Shown here one piece after another: positions 46,555-55,149 of a stretch of DNA of 63,171 bases (positions are counted from its first letter, which is position 1; every line of letters starts with the position of its first letter). The translations under genes and the position numbers were made by a program. The notes beneath the pieces were generated by a model. The model saw nothing but the letters and a program-made list of their open reading frames with translations. It was not told the origin of the DNA and ran no database searches. Source of the stretch: an uncultured bacterium (lineage in GTDB: Bacteria > Cyanobacteriota > Vampirovibrionia > Gastranaerophilales > Gastranaerophilaceae); assembly GCA_949296245.1 (NCBI GenBank), contig CASFNW010000018.1, positions 1 through 63,171 of the forward strand, in the 5' to 3' direction.

Positions 46555-48024
46555 CTATGCAACTCTTCCTTTAAAACTTTGTTCAAGCTGTCTTTCTATT
46601 TCAGACTGTACGTGGAATTCTTTTTTCCCATTCTGATGTGCTTGTCTGTATTTCATCATAGAATACGGAACAATCAATCCGAGGAATAAACAGGAAATTC
46701 CCATATTAGCTGCAACAGAAGCTATTTTCATATTTCTGCATTTTTTCAGGAATTCTGTAATATTATCATGCTTAGAAGCAAATTCCGCAAGCTTGGAAAC
46801 ATTGTTTGTAACGCTTTCAATATCGCCGACTTTAATGTATTGCATAGGATCAATTAAATTAGTATTTTTAGCTTTATTAAAGAGTTTATCCATCCAGTTG
46901 CCGTCTACAATAGTTTTAATGATTTTAGAGTGTTTAGCAGCCTTAATAACAGTGTTGTCCTGATTTTTTTCATTGTAAATAAACTCAAATAAAGCCTTCT
47001 TGCTTTCTTCAAGAGCAAGTTTATTTGCACCTGATTTGTCAGCTTTTAATGCTTTTTTAACATTATTTACAGAATCAATAAGAGATTTGAGAGCATTTAC
47101 ATCATCGTGCACTTTACCTGTCTTTATAGCTTCATCCATATACCCGGAGGATAAAACCTCAGCGTGCAGTCCTATAGGCTTTCCTAATTTTTCGCTGACT
47201 TTTTCTATTCCGTCCTGTATAAACTTGCCGGCAATGTATAAGAAGAATAATAAACTGCCCTCTTTTATAGAAGTTTCGGCAAATTCAGTTTTTGTTCTTG
47301 AATTAACGAGTCTTTCGCCTGAAATACCAACGTCAACAACGAAAAGGTTCTGAACGGGATCAAACATAGCTTCTTTTGCTTTGCTACCTAATTTGGAAGC
47401 AAAAGAAGCCCATCCTTTAAATGAAACATTTTTATTTGGTTTAACCGGTTTGTCTGACTGTTCCGCAGGCAAGAATGCCTTGAAAGCAGGGCTCTGAGCA
47501 AAAGAATTTACATACTGCATTTGAGCGGATTTTTTTGCCCAGAACTGTTTTTCAATTTCTTTTTTAGTGTAATGCTGTTTTACTTTAACAAGTGTAAAGA
47601 ATGATGCGAGGGTTAATGCTGTAGCAGCAGCAAATTTACCTAAAAATAAGTTTTTGGTTTTAGCAGAGTTAGAGGCTGCTTTTGCAATAGATTGTGCAAT
47701 ATCAGTTCTGTCTATTAAAGATTGAGCATATTTTTGTGCAACTGAAAGCTGTGCGTTGTCCTTTAAAAGTCTGTAATCGACATCAGGATTAATTTTAGCT
47801 AATTTATATGCAGAATTGTTATATACCCATTTAAAAAACGGTAAGCCTCCCATCCATAAGGCCATTGTTCCAAATTCATCAAGGCATCTGTCTTTTGCTT
47901 CAATTTTTCCGCCGGCGTCGTAAGAAAAAGCTGTCATACCTGCACTATTAACTACATCTTTTGCAAACAGGGGTAATAATGAAGAGTGATCGCCAAATGC
48001 TGTTGTAAGTTTATTGATTAACAT
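46555..48024 (-). CDS. Hypothetical membrane-associated protein, 489 aa
   Basis: No known family. Hydrophobic segments occur near residues 45-65, 128-145 and 440-460 (SVAANMGISCLFLGLIVP). Between them are helical, Lys-rich soluble parts, and NKNVSFKG near residue 200 is a short motif of a type I associate with this lineage. Layout and the GLIVP ending resemble the protein at 3126-4886. AAAGGAAAA lies before the ATG. Upstream is a long repeat-rich region, so its promoter must lie within about 48025-48200. Confidence 0.7.
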   Translation of the reverse strand: MLINKLTTAFGDHSSLLPLFAKDVVNSAGMTAFSYDAGGKIEAKDRCLDEFGTMALWMGGLPFFKWVYNNSAYKLAKINPDVDYRLLKDNAQLSVAQKYAQSLIDRTDIAQSIAKAASNSAKTKNLFLGKFAAATALTLASFFTLVKVKQHYTKKEIEKQFWAKKSAQMQYVNSFAQSPAFKAFLPAEQSDKPVKPNKNVSFKGWASFASKLGSKAKEAMFDPVQNLFVVDVGISGERLVNSRTKTEFAETSIKEGSLLFFLYIAGKFIQDGIEKVSEKLGKPIGLHAEVLSSGYMDEAIKTGKVHDDVNALKSLIDSVNNVKKALKADKSGANKLALEESKKALFEFIYNEKNQDNTVIKAAKHSKIIKTIVDGNWMDKLFNKAKNTNLIDPMQYIKVGDIESVTNNVSKLAEFASKHDNITEFLKKCRNMKIASVAANMGISCLFLGLIVPYSMMKYRQAHQNGKKEFHVQSEIERQLEQSFKGRVA

Positions 48025-48499
48025 CTAATTTTCCTTTATACACAGGGGCAGTGTATTATAAGCCCCATACCAAGTTCATAACTAATACAATTTTTCCGTT
48101 TGTTCTTGATTGTGTATTTCGTCGGATATTAAACATTTTTATTATTTCTCCTTGTATAACTTTGTTGTTTCAACGTGTGTGAATAATGTTTTGTGCTAGA
48201 AAATATAAGTATTTTTATAATTCGTAACATTAATTTTTTATTTAGAGACAGAAAAGCCTTCCGAATTTATCAGAAGACTTCACAAATTCTTTCTATGCTC
48301 ATGCGGAATTACCGCAATCTTTTCAATTAATTGCGAAGACTTCTAATTTGTATAAAATTGTCGCTTCTGGTATTTTCTGATTCTCATTTTTAACAATTGC
48401 CTCATGACATTGTCATAGATTAATACATTATAATTAATACACAAATAAAATTCTTTGTCCAGTGTTTATTACAAAAGTAGAATTACCATAAACATATAA

Positions 48500-48560
48500 T
48501 TAATTAGCAGCAAAGCTGCACTCGATGTGCAAGACGGCTTTGCCGTTGTGACTTTGATTA
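48500..48560 (-). repeat. Dispersed repeat B (copy 2)
   Basis: Reverse complement matches 34779-34839, with shared blocks GGCAAAGCCGT and GCTGCTAATTAA. Confidence 0.7.
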
Positions 48561-48687
48561 AACATAGTAAGTATTTTAACGGCAATTTTTCAACGACAGA
48601 CTGCTGTAAAAATTGCCTCGAAACACAACAGTTTCTAACCAATGTTACAACAGGGGCGTGCCGCCTCCGTACCCTCTGCAGTTTAAA
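48561..48687 (+). repeat. Dispersed repeat A (copy 2)
   Basis: Matches the minus strand of 34261-34420. The internal hairpin GGCAATTTTT (48581-48590) with AAAAATTGCC (48608-48617) is perfect here and kept in the other copy. Confidence 0.75.
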
Positions 48688-48768
48688 AACCGTCATTCTG
48701 AAGGAGTGAAACGATTGAAGAATCTAAAACAACAAAAGATTCTTACTTGAGACAAGAACTCTATCTAG

Positions 48769-48840
48769 AATTGACTAAATGTCAATTTTAGATGGAGACT
48801 CTGCCGAATAAAAGCAGCTAAATGTTGCTTTTATGAGAGG
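48769..48840 (+). repeat. Hairpin repeat E (copy 2)
   Basis: A hairpin AATTGAC/GTCAATT with loop TAAAT (48769-48787) precedes GGAGACTCTGCCGAATAAAA, a second hairpin with loop TAAAT (48808-48834) and TTTTATGAGAGG. The core and flanks match 172-220 (minus strand) and, more weakly, 58513-58560, while the stem sequences differ. Confidence 0.7.
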
Positions 48841-49004
48841 AGCTAAGTCAAAAGCGAAGCTTTTGCGTGCAAAGGACTCCGTACGAAAGGTGCCTGTGGC
48901 ACGTTTCGAATGGAGGTATGCTAAGTGAGATACGAAGTATCTCCGTGCAGTATAAATATTAACAATGCCGTACATATCAGGATGCCCTTCGGGTACGGCT
49001 GACA

Positions 49005-49058
49005 CCTCAGAATGACGTAGGAATAGATTCTTTGGTCACTTCGTTTCCTCAAATGACG
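49005..49058 (-). repeat. CGTCATTC-type intergenic repeat (inverted)
   Basis: The reverse complement is nearly identical to 59841-59895 (CGTCATT, GAGGAAACGAAGTGACC, AAGAATCTA, TCCTACGTCATTCTGAGG). Repeats of this kind are common in intergenic DNA of many bacteria. Confidence 0.8.
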
Positions 49059-49084
49059 CAAAAATCATGTCATTCTTGTATATG

Positions 49085-49318
49085 TCACCTAATTACGTAA
49101 TATATACAATTCCGAACTTGCAGCTCCGTTTGCTGCCGACTGCAAGGAGGGTTACAAGGGAGAGGGATTGAAGAGTATTTCGAAATCTTTCCGCTGTTAA
49201 GCTGCTGAAACACCAGCAGGGGCTTAAAATTGCGTTTCGACTTTGTCTTAACGTACTTTGCAGCCAGTTAGGATGGCAATTTTAGACTTTTTTAGTGTAA
49301 ACTGTATATAAATCTCCT
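49085..49318 (+). repeat. Dispersed repeat C (copy 2)
   Basis: Matches the minus strand of 33972-34200. Its right end (GTATATAAATCTCCT) parallels the right end of repeat D (GTATATAACTCCCCT) and reaches the last codon of the glycosyltransferase gene at 49317. Confidence 0.65.
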
Positions 49319-50171
49319 ATGAAAATATATCTTTTAAATTAAAATAATCTTTTACGTCTACTGATTCTTTTTCGGGGTTTGCATTTTTAATTATTCCTGA
49401 AGAATTACGAATTTTTTTAGGCAAATCTTTTCTAAGATAAGAATAGTGATGCATATAAATGTCCAGAAAGACATAAGCTTTTTTGTTTATGTAACGGTTT
49501 ATTTGTCTGGTGGGATCAATCAAAATTATATTATTTTTATTCTGTTTTAATCTTGAGAATTTATTGATTTTACTAAACAGTGTTACTGCATTTATCGGTA
49601 ATTCAACAATGAGTTTTTCAGGAGATATGTATTGTTTTTGCAGGCAGTATGCATTTGTAATATCATCCAAACAAATTATTCTTTTTGTTTTTTCCAGTTC
49701 GAAATCAAAGTAAAATTCATCGGTATCTGCAGGCATAAAGTAATCGCAGTTTGCCTTTTTTGCATATTTCAGCCCCAGATTTCTTTTATTTAACTCCTGT
49801 TTTCCTGCTGAAAGATGAAATTGAGGTTTATACTCAATTAATTCATCTATCAAGCCCAGTTTCTTGCAATGCTGCAATACTTTGAGTAAATCTTTAGTAC
49901 AGGGCTCGTTATACCAGGATTTTGTCTGGTATACGACATTTATATAATCTGCAGATTTTCGTATACTTTTTAAAGAACTTTCCAGTAATTCTTCACCGTC
50001 ATACACAGAGTACGATATGCCCCATTTTAATGAATTACTAAGCTTTTTAGATATTTTGTAATATGTGAATCTTTTATATCTAGTTCTTAAGCTTTTATTT
50101 TTGATAAATAAAAGCTTAAATTTAACAAGAAGTGTACTAACTTTTGCTGTTATAACTTTATTTATATACAT
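49317..50171 (-). CDS. Glycosyltransferase-like protein, 284 aa
   Basis: Resembles family 2-type glycosyltransferases that lack an obvious N-terminal VSVI block. GISYSVYDGEELLESSLKSI is the nucleotide-binding strand and helix, and FMPADTDEFYF holds the DxD-type metal-binding motif. The C-terminal part is basic and helix-rich. It is the last gene of the 52609-49317 run, 4 bases past the preceding glycosyltransferase. The stop codon touches repeat C, so the 3' end may have been reshaped by the repeat. Sugar and acceptor are unknown. Confidence 0.8.
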   Translation of the reverse strand: MYINKVITAKVSTLLVKFKLLFIKNKSLRTRYKRFTYYKISKKLSNSLKWGISYSVYDGEELLESSLKSIRKSADYINVVYQTKSWYNEPCTKDLLKVLQHCKKLGLIDELIEYKPQFHLSAGKQELNKRNLGLKYAKKANCDYFMPADTDEFYFDFELEKTKRIICLDDITNAYCLQKQYISPEKLIVELPINAVTLFSKINKFSRLKQNKNNIILIDPTRQINRYINKKAYVFLDIYMHHYSYLRKDLPKKIRNSSGIIKNANPEKESVDVKDYFNLKDIFS

Positions 50172-50175
50172 ATTT

Positions 50176-51009
50176 TTATTTTATACTTTTAAATAGTGTT
50201 AGAAATCCTAATAGCTGGTATTTTACATTATTTCCATAAATTCTCTTTTTAATAAATGGAATAAACCCGAATAATTTTATCCACGCTTCTTTACTTGAAA
50301 GCTGTGCGGTATATGGATATCGTCTGTATAGATAATTTTTGATTCTTGTCTCTCTTTCTAGCATTCTATTGTACGTTGATTTAGTTGTATTGTTTTCATG
50401 CACTCTGTAGACAACAAGAGGTTCAGGCAGATTGCAGAACTCTGTTTTATCAATCAATCTTGACCACAGTCTGTAATCGTCAGCAGGTTCGTATTCTTTT
50501 TCCCATTTAATATTATTTTCAGTAAGTACAGATTTTCTTATCATTGATGCAGTATGTAAAACCACGCATCCTCTGACTACAAGATTTGTCTTTATATCAT
50601 AATCAGTCTGCGGGTAATGACTTATACTTTTATTGTCAAAATTGATAATAAAATTCCCTGATACCACGCCCGTGTCAGGATTATTATCCAGATATTCAAC
50701 TTCTTTTTCAAGTCTGTATAGAAAAGACACATCATCGTGGTCGCAATTCGCAATATATTTACCTTTTGAAAGCTCTAATAGTCTGTTTCTGGATTCAGCA
50801 ATACCTAGATTCTTCTCATTTTCGACATAAATGATTCTTTTATCATTGTATGATTTAATTATTGTTTCAATTTCTTTGTTTTCTGGTGAATCATTTAATA
50901 ATATATATTCAAAATCCTGATAAGTTTGATTTAATATAGATTCTATATGTGCTTTTAAATATTCAGGATTACTGTTGTAACATGAAGTCAAGACTGAGAC
51001 TTTAGGCAT
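50176..51009 (-). CDS. Family 2 glycosyltransferase
   Basis: Typical GT2 enzyme: MPKVSVLTSCYNSNPEYLKA at the start, SILNQTYQDFEYILLNDSPE, NLGIAESRNRLLELSKGKYI and the DxD-like CDHDDVS motif. The start at 51009 is set by AGGAGA 8 bases upstream; a longer frame from 51147 would run deep into the acyltransferase gene. The overlap with that gene is 8 bases. Length 277 aa. It probably adds a sugar to a cell-surface polysaccharide. Confidence 0.92.
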   Translation of the reverse strand: MPKVSVLTSCYNSNPEYLKAHIESILNQTYQDFEYILLNDSPENKEIETIIKSYNDKRIIYVENEKNLGIAESRNRLLELSKGKYIANCDHDDVSFLYRLEKEVEYLDNNPDTGVVSGNFIINFDNKSISHYPQTDYDIKTNLVVRGCVVLHTASMIRKSVLTENNIKWEKEYEPADDYRLWSRLIDKTEFCNLPEPLVVYRVHENNTTKSTYNRMLERETRIKNYLYRRYPYTAQLSSKEAWIKLFGFIPFIKKRIYGNNVKYQLLGFLTLFKSIK

Positions 51010-51622
51010 TAATATTCTCCTTTTCAATAAATTCGTTCGGACGTTTTCTTGACCAGATAACATTATGCTTAACAATTTTGGCAGGATTTCCAGCGAGTAT
51101 TGTATTAGTTTCTTTAAATTGTTTTGTAACAATGCTATCCTGTGCAACTATGCAATTATCTGCAATAGAAGTGTTTTTTAGGATTTTTACGTTTTTGCAA
51201 ATCCAGCAGTTATTTCCGATATTAATACTTTTTCCTCTATTCAAGAGTTTACGGGTATCTTTATCAAAAATCGAATGAGTGTCGCTGCAGGCCATTTCTA
51301 CGTTAAAAGAAAACATACAATCATCACCGATTATTATTGAGCTTTTATCCTCGCCTATTTGGATATCAGCGGAATTAAAACTGGTATTGCTGCCTATTTC
51401 TATATGGCAGTCTTTTACGTGAGAATCAGGGAAACCGATTCTTATGTAGACATTATGCAGATATGCATTACTATTTATTTTTACGGTGTTATTGTCACCG
51501 TATATTTTAATTCTAACTTTACGCAGGTGAACATTCTTGCCTGTTATGACAGAATTATTTTTGCCATATTTCTTTATTTTTGTGGAAATAAGTTTAGATA
51601 TAAGAGACTTTATTTTATTCAT
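51002..51622 (-). CDS. Hexapeptide-repeat acyltransferase
   Basis: Left-handed beta-helix acyltransferase, like sugar O-acetyltransferases of the WbbJ/maltose acetyltransferase type. Hexapeptide-type turns run from about residue 20 to 180, for example IEIGSNTSFNSADIQIGEDK and INIGNNCWICKNVKILKNTS. CSDTHSIFD carries a His typical of the active site. The TAA stop of the preceding GT2 gene abuts its ATG. It likely acetylates a surface glycan made by the neighbouring glycosyltransferases. Confidence 0.9.
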   Translation of the reverse strand: MNKIKSLISKLISTKIKKYGKNNSVITGKNVHLRKVRIKIYGDNNTVKINSNAYLHNVYIRIGFPDSHVKDCHIEIGSNTSFNSADIQIGEDKSSIIIGDDCMFSFNVEMACSDTHSIFDKDTRKLLNRGKSINIGNNCWICKNVKILKNTSIADNCIVAQDSIVTKQFKETNTILAGNPAKIVKHNVIWSRKRPNEFIEKENINA

Positions 51623-52609
51623 TTAATCACCGTAAATATTTTCATAGAAATTTAACGGTTCGTTTTTTATAACACCGTCAATTTTTCCTTTTGTTTTTAA
51701 AAATGTGCCGCATATATTCCAAAATGCTGTTAAACCAAATAATATTGAAGGAAATATACACGCTGCATTAAGTATCAATACCAGAATAGTTTTTGATATG
51801 TAAAACATTTTTTTAGTAAAGTTATTGTTGTTTTTAAATTTATAATAAGACCCGGCATAACCATTGTAGTAACACTTCTTTAAAATATAATTTATTGTGG
51901 CTCTAGCAGACGGTACTGTTTCTTGGATTATTGCTTCACTGTTCCAGACAATCGTAAACCCCAGTTCAGATGCTTTATGAAAGAAATCTCCGTCCTCTCC
52001 TCCCATAAACACGTATTTTTCAGAAAAGCATAATCCGTAATCAGTAAGCAAATTAACAGGGAAAAACACATTTCCTGCAGCACAATTGCTTCTTATATCT
52101 CCGGTCTTTTTTGTTGTACTTTGTTTAAAGACCATATGCTTTTTTATATATTCCGGATATTCAGGCTTAAATTTGCTGATAGTAGGACCCGTTGTTATTA
52201 ATGCTTTTTCATTGTTTGTATATAAATTTATATGTTCATAAAGCGTATTTTCAGTGAGCAATTCGTCATCGTCAAACATTAATATATGACTGGCTTTTAA
52301 ATTTATTGCTTCTTTAAGCAGTCTGTTTCTGGCGTTAGATATGCCTCTTTTGTCTTCTACAAAATAATGAACAGGAATTTTTATATTATTTTTTAATTGT
52401 TCTATTGTACTTCTGGCGGAGCCGTCTGAATCATTGTCTATTATTAGAAGTTCTGTTTTTATATTTTTGGGAATTATCAATTCATTTACAGATAAAATGC
52501 AATCTTTCAGCATGTTAGGACGTTTGCATGTACACACAGATAACACGACAAAAGTCACCGGTTTTTTATTTTTTATTCTGTTTTCTATATTAAAGCCTAT
52601 ATCATTCAT
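51623..52609 (-). CDS. Family 2 glycosyltransferase, membrane-associated
   Basis: GT2 domain at about 15-235: FVVLSVCTCKRPNMLKDCIL, DNDSDGSARSTI, RGISNARNRLLKEA and the DxD-like MFDDDELLTE, then GGEDGDFFHKASELG. A hydrophobic segment near 265-300 (KTILVLILNAACIFPSILFG) suggests membrane anchoring. It starts 9 bases after the small HTH gene and heads the glycan genes. Confidence 0.92.
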   Translation of the reverse strand: MNDIGFNIENRIKNKKPVTFVVLSVCTCKRPNMLKDCILSVNELIIPKNIKTELLIIDNDSDGSARSTIEQLKNNIKIPVHYFVEDKRGISNARNRLLKEAINLKASHILMFDDDELLTENTLYEHINLYTNNEKALITTGPTISKFKPEYPEYIKKHMVFKQSTTKKTGDIRSNCAAGNVFFPVNLLTDYGLCFSEKYVFMGGEDGDFFHKASELGFTIVWNSEAIIQETVPSARATINYILKKCYYNGYAGSYYKFKNNNNFTKKMFYISKTILVLILNAACIFPSILFGLTAFWNICGTFLKTKGKIDGVIKNEPLNFYENIYGD

Positions 52610-52618
52610 ATTATGTCC

Positions 52619-52813
52619 TTATTTGAACAGGTAATCTATCTTGTAAATTTTAGATGTGAGAAAATCTCTTATAGCTATTGCTTCATTGAGATTAAAAGGT
52701 TTATCGCCTTTAATTTTTCTTTCAAATTCTTTTTCTGACATGTTTAAATTTTGGGCTATGTCAGAATTTGTAATTTTTAATTTTTTCATTTCAGATAATA
52801 GATTTTCATACAC
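52619..52813 (-). CDS. Small Cro/XRE-like DNA-binding protein, 64 aa
   Basis: Helix-turn-helix in form: KITNSDIAQNLNMSEKEFER and KIKGDKPFNLNEAIAIRDFL match small phage-type regulators. It is the first gene of the glycosyltransferase run, 9 bases before the next start. A divergent XRE gene begins 161 bases away, and TGTCAA/TTGACA inverted hexamers lie between. Probably regulates this locus; origin from a mobile element is possible. Confidence 0.75.
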   Translation of the reverse strand: MYENLLSEMKKLKITNSDIAQNLNMSEKEFERKIKGDKPFNLNEAIAIRDFLTSKIYKIDYLFK

Positions 52814-52974
52814 TGTTTAACACCTAATTTTAAATTAATTACAAAATTATATATCTAAAAATAGAAACATGCAAATATTTATATCATTATCGAGAAAAAT
52901 TAGAAAATATAGTTTAACATTTTTTATTTTTGTCAACAAAAGATAGTATTATAGATATTATTGACAGGTAAGCT
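52814..52974. promoter_or_regulatory. Divergent regulatory region between two HTH genes
   Basis: Very AT-rich. TGTCAA at 52931-52936 and TTGACA at 52961-52966 form an inverted pair 24 bases apart. Read on the minus strand, the first is a good -35 element (TTGACA), with TATATT 19 bases downstream as a weak -10 for the 52813 gene. The second lies 9 bases before the 52975 start, where bound protein would block translation start or transcription. Confidence 0.4.
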
Positions 52975-53343
52975 ATGCAAAAATTAAGTAAAGACAGATT
53001 AAAGGAATTAAAAGACAGCAAAAACTTCACCTTTAAGAATATTGCTGATAAAACAGGTCTGCCCAAAAGTACTGTTGAAAAGATATTCGGCGGATTTAAC
53101 AAAAATCCTACTATTGAAAGCCTGCAAAAGATTGCTGATGTTTTAGAGTGCAGCATTGATGACTTTTTAGAACATGATAAATTGCCAAACTCACCATTTT
53201 ATCAAGACAGAATATCTTTAAAATATTCACAGAAAATTATTAATAACCCTTTATTAAAACAGCTCATTGATTCTGCTGAATTTTTAAATGAAAATGATTT
53301 ATCAATTTTGATTAAACTGGCGCAAAGATTTAAATTTAAATAA
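52975..53343 (+). CDS. XRE-family transcriptional regulator, 122 aa
   Basis: N-terminal HTH_3 domain (about 5-62): FTFKNIADKTGLPKSTVEKI then NPTIESLQKIADVLECSIDD. The C-terminal half is helical and may be for dimerisation (SAEFLNENDLSILIKLAQRF). AGG lies 7 bases before the ATG. Divergent from the small HTH gene heading the glycosyltransferase run. Stand-alone transcript. Confidence 0.9.
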   Translation: MQKLSKDRLKELKDSKNFTFKNIADKTGLPKSTVEKIFGGFNKNPTIESLQKIADVLECSIDDFLEHDKLPNSPFYQDRISLKYSQKIINNPLLKQLIDSAEFLNENDLSILIKLAQRFKFK

Positions 53344-53478
53344 TAGATTAAATAATATTTAGCATTATAATATCGAATAATTCTATTACATTTTACGTCC
53401 AAAATAATATTATTTTAAAGATTAACATATTTAATAATCTACTCGTAGCGATACATAACAAGAAGTGAGGAGTAGTTT

Positions 53479-54180
53479 ATGCGTAAAATTTTTGCCGGTA
53501 TTTTGACTTTTACAGTTATCTCAATTTTTTCTGTACAAAAAGCAGAATGCGGGATTCTTGATAATGTCGTCAGATACGATGAAGATGCTGCTATAACAGA
53601 GATATACGAAAAAATGTCACCTGCAATTGTGCTTATCGAGGCTGATGTAAAAGACGGATTATCGAGCGGCACAGGCTGTATAATTGACCCCAAAGGTATA
53701 ATATTGACAAGCTCACACGTTATATCGGGTGCTCCTTCTGTGCAGGTTACAATTTCTACGGGCGAGGTCTTTAAAGGAGAAATAGTCTCTGTGATGGGGA
53801 AAGACAATGATTTAGCATTAATAAAAATTAATGCTAAAAAAAACTTGCCGGTAATTTCGCTTGGAGATTCAGAAAAAGTGAAAGTCGGTCAAAGAGTTCT
53901 TGCTATAGGTAATCCGTTTGGTTTTAACAATACTTTGACGACCGGTATTATATCAAGAATTGATTATGCAAAAAATAAATTGCAGACTGATGCAGCTATT
54001 AACCCCGGTAACTCAGGCGGCCCGATTATAAATATTCACGGTGAAGTTATCGGAATAAGCCAATCAATATACAATCCTGATAATAACATATCAAATATCG
54101 GCATCGGATTTGCCGTGCCGATTAATGAGGCTAAAAACTTTATAAAACTTTCTATGTCTAATACAAAACAGTTAAAATAA
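53479..54180 (+). CDS. Exported HtrA/DegP-like serine protease without PDZ domain
   Basis: Trypsin-like S1C protease, 233 aa. Signal peptide at about 1-22 (RKIFAGILTFTVISIFSV). The catalytic triad is intact: His80 in LTSSHVI, Asp111 in GKDNDLALIKI and Ser179 in INPGNSGGP. IGNPFGFNNTLTTGIISRID is also typical. The protein ends right after the protease domain, so the PDZ domains of DegP/HtrA are missing. GAGGAG-type site before the ATG. It is convergent with the coiled-coil cluster 12 bases away. It may process exported proteins in general or products of that cluster. Confidence 0.93.
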   Translation: MRKIFAGILTFTVISIFSVQKAECGILDNVVRYDEDAAITEIYEKMSPAIVLIEADVKDGLSSGTGCIIDPKGIILTSSHVISGAPSVQVTISTGEVFKGEIVSVMGKDNDLALIKINAKKNLPVISLGDSEKVKVGQRVLAIGNPFGFNNTLTTGIISRIDYAKNKLQTDAAINPGNSGGPIINIHGEVIGISQSIYNPDNNISNIGIGFAVPINEAKNFIKLSMSNTKQLK

Positions 54181-54192
54181 TCAGTAAACTTA

Positions 54193-54516
54193 TTAGTATT
54201 TGAATGACCGCTCGATATTCTTTTGCAGCATCTGGTCGCAAGACTGGTATTCCGTATCAATCATTTTAAGTTTGTTTTGATATTGCTGCATTTGCATATC
54301 GAGTTTCTTTTCCATCTGGTTTAATCGTTCTTTTCTTGCTTCCAGCTTTTTAACCATAGGGTCATCAGAATCAAGATCTGTTCCGACATTTAATAAATCT
54401 GTACAAGTTTTTGACAGATTCATTTTTGCCTCAGTGATGAGTTGTATTTTATACTCCAGATCAAGTCTGTAAGCATTTAAATACATTAGTCTTAATTGTG
54501 ACGTTGCCATACCCAT
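54193..54516 (-). CDS. Short MGMA-type coiled-coil family member, 107 aa
   Basis: Starts MGMATSQLRLMYLNAYRLDL, clearly akin to MGMAASQARYLSLTARKTN of the larger neighbours, and ends with a coiled coil followed by QMLQKNIERSFKY, akin to KKVIDKNVENVFKTF. It lacks the long variable middle. Helical throughout with heptad-like patterns at about 55-100. GGGGTGG precedes the ATG. It follows the 54550 gene by 33 bases. Unknown function. Confidence 0.8.
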   Translation of the reverse strand: MGMATSQLRLMYLNAYRLDLEYKIQLITEAKMNLSKTCTDLLNVGTDLDSDDPMVKKLEARKERLNQMEKKLDMQMQQYQNKLKMIDTEYQSCDQMLQKNIERSFKY

Positions 54517-54549
54517 AGCCGGCCCACCCCTATCTAGTAGTTTTTGTAG

Positions 54550-54822
54550 TTATCTTTGAATGTTGAGCTTATTTCCTCTTAAGAAAACATGCTCATTATT
54601 CTCTGCAATCAGCTGTTCCATTTGATTCAGCTTGTACATTTGATAATTAACTCTGTACTTGGCCATTTTTAGCTTTCTGTTCATGGTCAAATAATCTTTA
54701 ATCATACTTACTATCTGATTCACAAAGGCTTGCAGCGGATTGTGTCTTCTAAAGTACGCCATTAAGTAGCCAAAGAAGTTCACTATTTTTTGCAAATTTA
54801 ACATTATCGCATCTTGAAACAA
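54550..54822 (-). CDS. Hypothetical helical protein, 90 aa
   Basis: Helical, basic, with a hydrophobic patch at about 12-25 (IVNFFGYLMAYFRRHNP). Not recognised. The start is most likely TTG at 54822, because AAGGAG lies exactly 6 bases upstream; an ATG at 54804 lacks a site. It is co-directional with the family members on both sides and may act with them. A motif resembling the one upstream of 58307 is found 170 bases upstream (54992-55008). Confidence 0.6.
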   Translation of the reverse strand: MFQDAIMLNLQKIVNFFGYLMAYFRRHNPLQAFVNQIVSMIKDYLTMNRKLKMAKYRVNYQMYKLNQMEQLIAENNEHVFLRGNKLNIQR

Positions 54823-55149
54823 TGTTGACTCCTTGTCCACCACTAGGACCTACATAACTATAAAAACAGAACACCATATTTAATTGCTTTATATAATAAG
54901 ATTTTTAATATTTCTTAATATATGAAGTTTATATTAGAATTATCTGCTGCTTTTAAGAAAGCCAGACAATCCTTGTGTTCTAATGTACTAGTCGACACTT
55001 TTTTATAATTCTTGAATATATTGGGGTGGAAAATAAAAGAATTGTAATAAAAAGTTACAATTCTTTTTATTAACGAAAGAATAAATACTTTATCAAAAAC
55101 TGTACTGTCAAAAGTTCTTATATATGTTCGATTCATAAGATTCCTGTAA
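54823..55149. other. Intergenic region with terminator and shared upstream motif
   Basis: Contains the terminator at 55035-55067, then (minus-strand direction) the 17-base motif at 54992-55008 that is also found at 58348-58364. A short open frame across it runs through the terminator and is not credible. Confidence 0.6.
55035..55067 (-). terminator. Terminator after the Gly-rich protein gene
   Basis: AAAAGAATTGTAA (55035-55047) pairs perfectly with TTACAATTCTTTT (55055-55067), loop of 7. A/T runs flank both sides. It separates the 58307-55150 run from the 54822-54193 pair. Confidence 0.85.

Larger units (their letters stand above)
48025..49316. other. 1.3-kb repeat-rich intergenic region
   Basis: No convincing gene. 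48025-48470 is AT-rich, with GAAGACTTC at 48273 and 48335 and a small hairpin GCGG-AATTA-CCGC at 48304-48316. 48500-48560 is module B inverted, 48561-48687 module A, 48691-48724 a CGTCATTC-type repeat, 48769-48840 hairpin module E, 49005-49058 an inverted CGTCATTC repeat and 49085-49318 repeat C. Small frames here mirror those in the 33.9-34.9 kb region. Confidence 0.7.
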
